DNA of 64,000 bases from Mya arenaria (lineage: Eukaryota > Mollusca > Bivalvia > Myida > Myidae): the NCBI RefSeq assembly GCF_026914265.1, contig NC_069123.1:34362678-34426677 (forward strand), written 5' to 3'. The notes under the pieces were generated by a model that made no database searches, was not told the DNA's origin, and worked only from the letters and a program-made list of their open reading frames with translations. Within the stretch, counting starts at the first letter, position 1. Every line of letters starts with the position of its first letter. Shown here piece by piece: positions 52,916-64,000 of the stretch. The translations under genes and the position numbers were made by a program.

Positions 52916-54059
52916 ATCAACCCCTGCGGACGACTTCTCTGCTGTAACGATGCACTCGCTATGAAATTCCTATTACACTAGTAGTACAATGGAAACTACA
53001 AAGAAAACCCGAATTGCGAAACAATATTTGAACTCACATCGTTTTTCCTGTAAAATAAATCATTTTAAAAAAGTTTGTACATGCCTTACTAATTACTACC
53101 CTGAACGAATACAACCTATTGCCACAATCTTTAAAGCCTTTAAAGGAACAAACGAATCGGTATTTAAATGGTAACAGATATAGCTGAAAGATAATTGTAT
53201 TGAAAGCTCTAGAATATGCTTTCGCGGAATAAAAGTCTCTTACTCTCTTATGACTAGAATCACTACCAGCATTCAAATACCTGTCATGATGCTTTTCTTA
53301 AAGAGATTATCCAATTAATTGCACTTTTATATTCAAGTATAGGTCATATCACCAGGGAATCAACACCACAAGTTATGGGCCTGAAGGTGCACTTACGAGC
53401 AACACTCTTCGTTAGTTTGTTTGTCTGTTTATCAGTTAACTCTTACAAACCACGATTGAATGCTTGGCAAAAGCAACTTCAAACAGTATAAGTGTTTCCA
53501 TCACATCGTTCTATCTGCGTAAATTATCAATTTGCCGCATAACCTTCAAAGTAAAAAAAGGTTTATTTTGCTCTTGAGACTCTTTTTGGGGTTCATACGA
53601 ACAAATAAAATGCCTCCTCTTTTTTTGTCACCCAAAAAGAAAATTTGTGTACGTGCTAGGAACTCATAGCACATTTTCCATTGTTTGAAAATATTAAACA
53701 TGCACTTTTACTCCCAATTAAAATATACTACAATTTATGATATTGTTTTAATATTCAAAAAAGGATGAATAAATGTCGAAAACAATGGTACTTATGAAGG
53801 ATACCGAGTTTAATTTGAAAGAAATGAGCATAAAACACAGACTTTCTACCTTATGAGACTATAGTAGACCAAAGTAAATCTTTTTGCATTCACCAATCAT
53901 TTAATATTTTTTCTGTTTCTCCTATTAAATACACGGTTACAATCTTGTTAATAGTAATTAATATTTTCAATAAATGTATTATTTAGTAAGAAGTTTTATC
54001 AGTCAAAATTGATGTTTGTTATACATGTGTATGTATTGATTTTGAAGAAAGGTGCCACT

Positions 54060-54950
54060 TTAAAATTATCAATGACATTGATGTATGATGTAAAGTTGCC
54101 TGTTATTAAAAGTGGCCTGTTATTGAAGTGGCCTGTTTCTTACAGGCATTGACGCTATGGAGGCTGTCATGTTATTCATTTTCAAGGCACGGACCTATAA
54201 ACCATAGGTTCGTGGTCAAGGCGAGGTCTTGAAACGGAACATCTTTACTACACCACCTGCACTTAATATAATGATCAGTGCCACATTTGCAGATTTGATT
54301 GATACTTCTTCAATTATATTGTCTCACAATTAATTCTACAGTGTATTTTTTTCAGAAATGTTCTCTGTGTTATTTACATTTTCGAATTTCTGCCATGTCA
54401 ATGTCACTACAATTTTATCATGTCTTTCAAGAGGTTCAAATTTACACCTGACCAAATATTTAGAAATTCTCAAATAATGATTTACTCTTACTTGTCTGAA
54501 ATGTTGTTTTTTTTTTAGTAAATTAGATTAGTACGGAATGAATACAATAGTTGTTCTCTTTGTTCTTCGAATAACTGCACGTTACTGTGAGGAATGTCTT
54601 CACAACAATATCCAAGTTGCTGATGCAATGAAAGTTAATAGTAAAGCGTTGGATCTTATTGCCATTTGATATATATTGAGACAGATTTTTATGTGATACA
54701 ATCAAAACCTTTTCATTTATAAATGAGAACCTTTTTTGTAATACAAAAGCATTTCTTTACCTAATTGTATGATAATGTTGGTAAGAAATATACATTTTTT
54801 ATTTTATTTTTTAATTTTCGCTTTGCGCTCGCCTCTGATTTGCCTTATATTAAAAAAAGTGTTTTTTTTCACTCGCTCGCTCCTACTTTTTTTTGGCAAA
54901 ATCCGTAGAACAAATGATCAATTTGTTATGGCCTTATCAAAAATAATTGG
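54060..54950. repeat. Segment unique to X copy 3, with a Harbinger-like end
   Basis: Absent from the same place in copy 2. Its right part (54820-54932) has GCGCTCGCCTC, CACTCGCTCGCTCC and ends CAATTTGTTATGGCC followed by TTA. This is the same end type as the element at 43.64-45.69 kb. No matching left end was found, so it is a fragment or a heavily changed copy. Confidence 0.5.
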
Positions 54951-56959
54951 AAACCTTTCTCAGATTAAACAGTTACTAAACATATACCTTTTTGACACAT
55001 CAAAGAAACCCACTGCCGCCAGTGATTTTCTGTATACATTAACCTATCACTGGGAACTAATTGCTGTAACGGTGTCACAAACACATCGTTTACTAAATGT
55101 CGCACTTATCATTGACGATCGAATATACAGTACAGCAGTTGAGAGGCACGACGTGAACGTGAACTTGGAATTTTAAAGCTACAGGTAAATGTAAATGTTG
55201 CAGTTATGTACAAAAGTCGTATGCAAAATATAATTTTAAACGTGGACTTGTATGATCACAGACACTTGCATATATCACCTTTCTTGTGCTATCGTATGTG
55301 TCGTTCTACAATGTACGCATGCGTGGATCCCGTGGTGCACTAAAAAGTCCACATATACACGTATCTTTTTAAGTAATATTTCGCAACCTTTTAAATTTAG
55401 AATACCCGCGGGAACGCACGTTTCTGTTCCAATTTATATGTTAAATTATAAATCCTGCAGTTAAAAAAATACATTAATTGCAAAAGGTAATTTCCTTGAA
55501 AGATTTCTCGAGTTTGTGACCATTTTTGACGTTACGTTGAAATGTTCGAACCCGTTCTACAAGCGTTTGAAAGTCACCGTCTCTTAGGTACAAAATTACA
55601 TTGCTAATAAGCTTTGTATTACCGATTTACGAGCGCGTGTCTACTCCAATAAAGTTGTTTTTATTCTTATATAATATATGTGCTACCAGGGATCGGGGCG
55701 TCCCTTTGTAACACTTACAAAAAGACTTTACAAATATAATCAATCAAAGTTTTAATTATGAAAGTGTTTCAAGGAATTAGTTACTCCCTTTTAATTATCT
55801 CCCGTCCGCCATTAAACAAGTTTAGAAACGGGTGTTTTAAGGATTGTCTAAAAGAAAATAAATATAAATTTAAACGAAGTCCTGAGAATAACACCATACG
55901 CAAACAGTAATGGCAGACAATGTGTTAGTACAAATTGCAAGAATAATCAAAATGAATAACATGAATGGACACACAGTGAGTGTGAACTGCATGGATTAAT
56001 GACCGATGTAAAGCTACGATATGATTCTGAATTTCATGAATAAAATAACACAAAAAAACATGTTTATACTAAATGTAAATGAAATCAATCACTTAATTTA
56101 TAAACAATATATTTTTAATTCTTATGATATAATATAAAATTATAATTTAATTCCATACCTTTAACGCTAAATGATTCATATAACCAAGGTGATCTTGATA
56201 ATGGTTACAAAAGTTATTTTTATTTGAAGACCATCACTTATTTTAAAAGTGTCATCCATATCACCAATCGGAAAGCCATTAGCCTCAAGCGGTGAAAATA
56301 AATATTGGTTTGTGCAAATTTAAAAGTCTGCACAAAAAAGAAATAGTCTTTCCTCATTACAATTTGTGGTTGATTCTTGCAATCATTGTGTTTTATTAAA
56401 TATTAACTTTTGTTATCGTTAAAGAATTAATTCGTAAAGGGGTTTTAAAAATGACAAATACTTCATCTTTCTATAACGATCGTTAACCGAGATTGAATGT
56501 AACAATCCATAATTCCAATCTACGGATCTAAAATCCTGTTATGATAGAAGACTGATAACTCAATACTGATGTGTACTTGGGAGCTTAACATTGTGCTCCA
56601 AAGATATTAAAACCGCATCGTTTTGTCTGATTCACTGATTCATTGTAGTAATAGTTACAGATATTTTAAAGTCAACCAATTCGTAGTAATGTTGTTAAAA
56701 TGTTTTGGCTTTAATGTCATTTCAGTAAGCGTTTGCCTTTGGCTTCCGGGATGTATTTCCTGATGGGTTTGAACATTCAGTGTTATAATATCAACATGTT
56801 AAAATAGAACACTGCTATATAAAGTTAAGTTCAATCATATTGTATTGCTCTCCTTTGTCAACACTAAGACATACATATTTCTCTTACGCTCACAAACAAA
56901 TCACATACGAAGAACAGATGAACAAAAACGTTTTCATCAATTACCCGTAAATTCAAATT

Positions 56960-57110
56960 CAGCCAAACATTGATCATTCCGGGTAAATGTGCCCATATGC
57001 AATCACCTCTGGACTGTGTCAATGCATACTTTGTCTAGAACAACATTTTCCGGATATCTAAACCGGCTTCAATCAAGCATGTACAAATATTCATCGTGTA
57101 TTTTCGATTT
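56960..57110 (+). repeat. Left arm of X inverted repeat, copy 3
   Basis: Contains CATTGATCATTCCGGGTAAA, CTGGACTGTGTCAATGCA and TTCCGGATATCTAAACCGG. Pairs with 58.82-59.14 kb in reverse orientation, bracketing about 2.2 kb. Confidence 0.65.
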
Positions 57111-58852
57111 TTTTGTGACAGCAGATATAGCCAAATCAATGCTTTACAGAAATTTCCATTAAAGCTTTACCTTCTTAAGGTCCTAAAGCTGCAAGATATG
57201 ATTTAAATTGATGATTTCCTAGTTTTCATAACATCAGCATAAATTGCCTTAGTTGCAATTTCTTTAAAACTGATAAAGACAACCCCATTTAAGGACGGTT
57301 TCAACGTATTTGTTTTAGAATTATCTTTTCTGAATTTACGTAACATGGCATTATATCTTAGTATAAGATAAATATTGCGACAAATATACAAAGTGATTGC
57401 GCGTTATTTGAGTGTATGTCATCTGATTGCAACTAAAATAAAACCAACCATACTTCAATGTCCTGAACGTTGAAGGAACTGATGTTGGTTGTCAACATTT
57501 TAGAGATTGGTATTATATCCACTCAATACCAAGGGTCGTTTATCGATAATATTCACTTACATTGCTTATTCATTGTAGAAAAGCGACTATCGAGATCAAA
57601 GAATTTAAATACACATAAATTGCATCCAATAATTTTCTAAACATATCCATTACAGTTAGCTATTGCAACAATCAAAATGCATTGAAAGCTATATGGAAAC
57701 ACCAAATAAATGTTATCTCTGCTTATAGCCATAAAGCAAGGGCCAAAACGAGACACACACATAGAAACACCACATGCACCATATGCATATGTACAAATAC
57801 AACACACAGAACACACACGCATCAAATAGTTCCATCGATAAATGATTGGATCATTACCTTAGATTTTATAGTTAAATTTGAGTTCAATGGAACACGATTC
57901 TACTGAGGCTTAACAAGTTAAAAATGCCGTAAGGCACATTTGTCCCAAGGTTTACATATCGAATACAACGGCTCAACCAATAAAGTAAGCAAATGTGTTT
58001 CATTGATAGCATTTACAAGACTCGTTGTTTCAGAGAACGCATATCAAACGTATCAGTAGAATGTGCACAGTCATAAAATTGTATGTGTTATCACATTTGT
58101 AAAGAATTTCTTAATATCTTAAAATCTTAAAACTGTCTAGATTTAGTGATGACCAAGCCAAACCATAACAAAGGAATAAATGAGCAAGTTCATAACCGTT
58201 TTTGTATGAAAAATAAATTATTGACAAGTGTTTCCAATGTTTTATTCAGAATCAAATGACAACGGTTGGGTTATCTAGAATATGTTCAAAGTTGGAAATC
58301 AAAGATAGAGGAATTACATAACAAGTTTAAACATAGACAAAACATCACTCTCCTACCTGACCGATTCTTCCATTTATGTTTATGGTCTGTAAGTTAGCAA
58401 GACTAATTATGAATTTAATATTCCTGTAACGCCAATGTTCCATTCCAATTGTTTTGAGCAACAGTGGTTTAGTAGTTGTGTGTTCATTGTTGAAACTTTT
58501 GAGCACTGTTTCAACATAATGTGCAATATAACGATTCGTGTAAATATATAGTATTGAATATACTATCTTACTCACATCAATAATCAAATTGCAATCTTTG
58601 TGATGGATACAAATACGCCATATGTCTTTCTACATGTATGTCTCGTCAATCGGACCCACCCCGGGTTCATTTTGTATTTACAAACTAAGAATAAATATAT
58701 GATTAATGCAAATTTGCGCCGGATAGAGATTCGATAATGCTTCAATGGGAATTCTGTTTAAGTATTGATTTTGTTCAACGCTGTTATATCGTTGTCAATT
58801 AGAAATAAACTGCGAATATTTGTGCATGCCTGCCTGATTGAGCCCGGTTTAG

Positions 58853-59097
58853 ATATCCGGAACATATTGTTCAAGGCAATGAATGCACTGACACAGTCCA
58901 CGGGAGCTTTGCATATGATCCGGAACATATTGTTCAAGGCAATGAATGCACTGACACAGGCCACGGGATCTTTGCATATGATCCGGAACATATTGTTCAA
59001 GGCAATGAATGCACTGACACAGTCCACGGGAGCTTTGCATATGATCCGGAACATATTGTTCAAGGCAATGAATGCACTGACATAGTCCACGGGAGCT
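58853..59097. repeat. 63-bp minisatellite, four copies
   Basis: ATCCGGAACATATTGTTCAA recurs with an exact 63-base period (AACATATTG at 58861, 58924, 58987 and 59050). Units differ by one or two bases; the last is slightly shortened at its end. X copy 2 has a single unit at 28.90 kb. Because 63 is a multiple of three, long open frames on both strands result; these are artefacts. The repeat lies in the right arm of the inverted repeat pair. Confidence 0.92.
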
Positions 59098-59586
59098 AAT
59101 ATGAGCAGATTTATTCAGACTGATCAATGATCCGACGGAAAATGTAATCGCGTATTATATTGACAACATACCGATAGCATTCTCCAAATAGCAGTATAAA
59201 GCTGTTTATGTAACTCTAGTATAAAATATATTTAACAAAAAATGAGGGTGAAGTGAACATAAATTTATTCTAAAATGTCATATTTAAACCAATACAGGAA
59301 GATTATTAAAAAAAAATAATTAAGGAACATTAAGGATATATCAACTTACTTAGTGTTGAAAATTTATAAGTAGAAGAGGTATTTGACTTTATATCATAAC
59401 AATGATAACATAAAGACTAAAAGATCACGGAATAAATGTACCTGTTTCTGGCGAAACAATTGTATGTGCAAATCCATTTAATAGAGAATAATTCCGTTAA
59501 ACAACACAGCGAAATGCTGACAATATTATGTGTTTATAACATATTATTTGCTGAAACACTGAACACAAACGAATTCGATTTCTGCC

Positions 59587-59877
59587 TCATTGCAATAACA
59601 TCTCGAAAATTGACCTTGAATCGGCTGCAGATGTCAGTTTTTCTCTATCAAATATTCCACGCACGTTTTCTGACTGAAAAGACAATCCCACTTTAATACC
59701 ACTTGAGCCATAACGTAAATCTTCTAGAGATATTTGCAATCTTTTCAGAAGGTTTCTAATTAACAGGATTTCAGATATGTTGCTGATTTGTACTGGATTT
59801 TTCGTATGGTGTGATATGATAGCTACGATGCTTACATCAAGTTTTGTTTGAGTGAGCGACTTCTTATTTTTTCTCAA
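59587..59877 (-). other. Open stretch kept in X, 3' of second HS3ST copy
   Basis: Counterpart of 29380-29568, longer here. It holds YGSSGIKVGLSFQSENVRG and IFDREKLTSAADSRSIFEML, then a stop. Unrecognised. Confidence 0.3.
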
Positions 59878-60140
59878 AACTGCGACAAGGCAGTAAAATA
59901 TTTATAAATTTCCAATTCAACGTTTCTTTTATACAAAACACGTTATATAGAAAATTCTCAATGACAAAAACTATTGTATAAAATACTCAGCAGAAATATA
60001 AATACGTTTGTGCATTAAAATAAATCTAGATTACACAAATGTAATTAGTAATTATAGAAAATATGTGATTCCTTCCACTATGATTCTTTTAACACCAGGA
60101 TTAGTGACAAACAAGCATTCAATAAACACTTCACTTCTGA

Positions 60141-61659
60141 TTACTGTTCTCTTTGTATGATATTCCATTTGAACGTCTTGTTTATTACTTTAAACAAATA
60201 CTGATTATAGGGACTATAAAAGTCGTACAGACGTTTAAGTGTTGTTGAATCAGTTTGTACGTGGTTTCTTCCTTTAGTTTTGCCGAAACACTTTGATGTC
60301 CTCTTTCGTTTTAATATCCTTATACACGGAAATCCACGCGTTTTGTTAAAAAATATAAGGTTCCCATCTATTTCTCTTTCAACACCAATAAAGTCTTGCA
60401 CAGTCTCTAACACAGCTAGAGGATTTGTTATAAGCTCCTCACCACTGACGATGTGGATGTTGCTACTTCCAAAATACTTCAACCAATTTGTGACGTAGCG
60501 AACGTAAATCCCCGTTTGAACGATTGACGAGTGTAAATTGATGTCACCATCTCTACGTAAAACCCTCCTACGGAAGATCATATTAGATTCCACCTCATGT
60601 TTACTAACTGCCTGAGTGAAATCAGACAGTGCTCTTATAACTGGATCACGAACAACTATAACAAGTTTAGTATTTAGAGACATGTTGTAAATCCTTTCTG
60701 GTACGTCTGGAGACACGAAGTACCTGGGAGTTTTCTCCATGGTGATCTCGTGTTCCTTCGTTGCTGGCATCATTGATCTGAAATACAGCATTCGAATGCA
60801 TAGAATCACTTCTTGAATCTATTGATAGTACACGCCGCAAAAAAACTACACTTACGGAGCGTTTACTCTAATATCTTTGTTGACAGCTCGATACTTTGTA
60901 TTACTCGATTATTACATAATCACACTTAGCCTTGGATTTACAAAGAAAGAATGCAAGATACATTACTAGCGGCAGTGATCATTTGCGAAAAAATCGAATT
61001 AATCTCTATGCATTTTAAACCCATTCTAAATATATTTTTCATTATATAGCATATTGAATCTATTTAAATACAATCATGTTTCAACTATTAATAAAAATTT
61101 CAATGCAAATATTTTAGCTATTTACAGAAAATGCCACTTTTCGTGTAGCTATTAACTATGTCTTATTGTGTATATAGTAGTACTATAAGAGTAATATTAA
61201 CATACATACAAACCAATTAAAGGGTTCTACCTGTACCAGTCAAGTCCACGATGGTAGTTTCTGTCAAAGAAGCGAGGCTCGGGGCCAGGGGCTTTTATTA
61301 AAGGGTGAAGTTTCAGGTATTCCAATAAAGCTCTGGTCCCACACTTTTTCACGCCAATAATTATCACCCTAGGAAGCCTTCTAATATGTTTGTCAAGGGG
61401 CTTACTACTCAAGTTTTCAACTAAAAGTGGTATGTGATTAAAATTCAGTTTTTTTTTTTGTACGATCCATTGAAGTTGTTGGTTCTGTCAAACAGAGTTC
61501 TCTACGAGATAGAAAACGTTGCCTCCGACATGGGCTCGTGATTTCTGTGAACATCGAAGTATCGTTAACTGTGTTTGTCGTGGTATCTAACAGCAATATC
61601 CACGTAAAAAACAACAACATACATATGTAAAATATATTCACTTTTCCACGAATTACCAT
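60141..61659 (-). pseudogene. HS3ST-like second copy, frameshifted in the stem
   Basis: Same two-exon plan as the gene at 30 kb: exon 1 61659-61231, exon 2 60777-60141, same splice sites. Exon 2 is open for its full 637 bases and differs from the first copy at only about ten residues. Exon 1 has 11 T (61449-61459) where the other gene has ten mixed bases (TTTGTTTGTT), plus a 3-base loss nearby. The net +1 shift stops the frame about 70 codons after the ATG, just before the PAPS loop. The catalytic domain behind it ([21 protein letters not shown]) is unchanged. It is a recent pseudogene, unless the T run is a sequencing error. Confidence 0.85.
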
Positions 61660-64000
61660 ATCTGGAAATACCAAATCCAGATTAATATTCCCGTGTCTTC
61701 AATAAAAGTAAGTCCACAATTACAAATCCATTTTACAAGAAGGAATCATTTAAGATCGTTACACCACAGCTCTTGAATGTAAACGCATTTATTTTCTTGG
61801 AAACAATTGTCGATTAAGCTGTTGGCTAGGCAAGTGGCATTTACTATTCAAACGCTGCAGCAGTATTGGACATCGGCCATGCGACACCTTATCTCAAATT
61901 ATGTGTCGTTCTGTATTGGCGAGACACCTGTAGGATATCGGGTAGTAAAAGGAAAACCCTTTAGCTCGTTATGATTGTAAGACAATGTTATTTCTGATTA
62001 GATGAACGTTTGTGTTCGATAGATTTGTGATGATTACCATGCACGTTAAAATAAGTTAAAAGCACATTGTAGTAAAACATTTATGTTCATTGTTCATTTA
62101 TCGCCAATGAACTAAATGAGTTGACTTGTTAATAATTGCAAAACTCTAAAAACATCGATATATGATGAATAAACAATTTTGGACCAACGGTAGCAAATAA
62201 TACTGTACATTAACAACTGATTATTAATCTATCATGTCCAATAAAGGCGTGAGCTAATTAATGAAACACTATACTGTTTCAACAGACCGTTATGGAGATG
62301 GTGTGAACTCACTTAATGTTTATTTCAGTTTTGTTTGCATTCCTGAAAACGATCTATATTATTTAACGGATCGTTTTTAGAAGTTAATTGTCTAACCATT
62401 CGATAATACATTCCGTCCCCTGTCCCTTGCTTTTGAAATATTATCTAAACATTTACTTGTACATCAAATTAAGTTTGTTTTAAAGATACTATTCATCGAC
62501 AGTGTAAAAGTGTTTCCTCCCCCTCTCATTAACAAGCATCGGGTCAAGCGAGTTTTCTATTGCTACGTAATGTCTTCGAAAAAAAAATGTGGGTGGACTA
62601 TCGGATTCTCGGAAATAACTTCAGAATTAATTTTGCTTGAAGAACGATTTTGTAACATACAAAAATAATCACGTTAGCAGTGTTCAGTATCCAGTGTGCT
62701 ATTTTACTGACTTTTACCTGGCGGTTACTCGACCAATTATTGAAGACGATATTCTAATAGTCAGTTGTCTTGTAATGTTGTGTGTCTCGTTAATTTTTGT
62801 TTGCTTTGGCTCCATCAAGTAAGCTCATTGTTATTTGTCTTAACTGTCGGGATCGTGCATGTTGTTTTTATACATTTACATCAAAGGAATGAGAGGGTTC
62901 ATCGCCAAATTTAAAATGTTCTAAATAATTGTTTTACTTTTACAATGAGTGTAGAGCTGCGATTATTAAAAGTACGTATACTCTGTGTTGTTTTTCATGC
63001 AAATAGTCAAAGGTTCTCAAAAAAACATGTATTTCGTTTCAATGATGATTGATTCCTCTTTGAAGTAAGGCCTTTTGCAGAACAAACGACGTTTTACTGA
63101 ATCTTTTAAGGAAATTGTAAAAACCTTGTTAGCAACTGGATTGCATTCAACGGCTTTTGATATCTCAAAACAATGAAAATCGGCCATCTCTCTGAAGACA
63201 TTCGGTTCATCGGGGTGGGTGAGAATAATCAACAACACTTATTGGTACTTTAAAGACATGACCACCCTATTGGTTGTATTGCAGACGTCTAGAATATTAC
63301 CTTTTACAAAGAACGATATCTGTTTGTCATATTGGAAAACCAATGTTCTAAAGGTCTTTATTGAATGTGAATTAGTGTTCAAGAACGCTTTTAAAGAACA
63401 ATTTGACACATCGACAATAAAAAATGCGTTAGCTACCAAATCAGTTAAGAATATGTTCATGACTACGAACTTTTAAGAAAAGTTGATGAATTTTCATTTC
63501 ATGAAATTAAAGTTATTTTAAATCGATCAAATGTTCATGATTGCAGTTAATGGATTATTCATGAATAACATATTCGTTACAATCCATGATTTTTTTGTGA
63601 CAATTCATGAATTTTTGGAATAGCTAATACATTATTAAAGAATATTGATCATACATGAACTAATCATGAACGTCTTTATAAAAAGTTCATCTGAACCCTA
63701 GGGGTTACACCTAGAAGGGTGCATAAATAGTTATTCACCTTAAACTTTGTTCTAGATTTTTATAAACCAGATGCTTTACATACTGATGACCCTTGCTAAA
63801 CTCAGACAAACAAATCAGAACAATTCTGGAACTGAACTAGATAATTATATAACGGTTCTGTAACTTTCAACTAATATGTACTATAACATTGCTGGCTTTT
63901 TAAATCAGAGTTCTGTAATCTATTATAATTTGAAGTTGTGAAAATGGCATTGTTGTTTGTGTCTCATAAGGCAGACAGTTTTGTTTTTATTGTTGTAATG
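61660..64000. repeat. Z block, copy 3, cut by window end
   Basis: Matches 31.50-32.98 kb, then 37.51-38.23 kb, then 40.17-40.98 kb. The LINE and the 38.24-40.16 kb segment are absent here. From about 63.44 kb the TTCATGAA-rich element begins and runs out of the window. Minus-strand frames 63017-63238 (DEPNVFREMADFHCFEISKA, KRRLFCKRPYFKEES) and 63239-63460 are separated by one stop; the first is degenerate in copy 2. Confidence 0.7.

Larger units (their letters stand above)
47580..53690. repeat. Y block, copy 2
   Basis: Colinear with 16.05-18.66 kb after removal of the 2802-base insertion (47931-50732), an extra tract at 51.23-51.7 kb and the HS3ST relic at 52.77 kb. It runs directly into the third X block at about 53.69 kb. 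Confidence 0.75.
53690..59760. repeat. X block, copy 3
   Basis: Matches copy 2 from its start (CACTTTTACTCCC at 53705 with CACTCTTACCCCC at 23490) to the HS3ST 3' flank. It has no local tandem duplication and no Penelope insertion. Unlike copy 2 it has an extra segment at 54.06-54.95 kb and an expanded 63-bp repeat at 58.85-59.10 kb. Open frame 54769-55176 (+) ends in a stretch (WELIAVTVSQTHRLL) partly kept in the other copies but not recognised. Confidence 0.8.

Noticed and set aside
58758..59127. Long open frames on both strands with repeated Met-Phe-Arg units
   Set aside because: Produced by the 63-base tandem repeat, whose period is a multiple of three.

Overview
The window is eukaryotic, AT-rich and mostly non-coding, and best fits a bivalve mollusc. 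The support is spliced genes with GT-AG introns, a tRNA-derived SINE whose central part resembles the lophotrochozoan 'Meta' core, a Penelope-like element with a GIY-YIG domain, an APE-type LINE, Ly6/uPAR and C-type-lectin domains, and HS3ST-type sulfotransferases. The species cannot be fixed from sequence alone.

Layout. 1-5.5 kb: no intact gene; a broken HS3ST exon (2.0-2.35 kb) and a SINE (3.4-3.55 kb). 5.5-9.4 kb: one nine-exon gene on the minus strand. I joined it exon by exon; every junction keeps frame. It predicts a 428-residue secreted protein with signal peptide, two Ly6/uPAR three-finger domains, a C-type lectin domain and a Ser/Thr/Pro-rich tail. This is the best candidate for something undescribed. 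9.4-12.4 kb: no gene seen.

12.4-64 kb is an array of diverged repeats. I call the blocks X (12.5-16.1, 23.5-29.6, 53.7-59.7 kb), then an HS3ST-like two-exon gene (30.0-31.5 and 60.1-61.7 kb, minus strand), then Z (31.5-41.8 and 61.7-64 kb, cut by the window end), and Y (16.05-18.7 and 47.6-53.7 kb). The X-HS3ST-Z unit recurs with a period of about 30.15 kb. The first HS3ST gene is open throughout (355 residues). The second has one extra base in a T run and is broken in its stem. Four more decayed HS3ST fragments lie in the window.

Mobile DNA has cut up the array, and the sister copies serve as empty sites. The insertions are a hAT-like element (22.26-23.47 kb, 8-bp duplication), a Penelope-like element with inverted ends (27.20-28.56 kb, 16-bp duplication), a near full-length but broken LINE (33.04-37.50 kb, 11-bp duplication), a Harbinger-like TIR element (43.64-45.69 kb, TAA duplication) and a 2.8-kb TIR element without a recognised gene (47.93-50.73 kb). 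There is also a TTCATGAA-rich element, a 63-bp minisatellite, and several short tandem duplications.

The functional content is therefore small: one probable secreted recognition protein, one probable Golgi heparan sulfate 3-O-sulfotransferase, and a second sulfotransferase copy that is probably dead.
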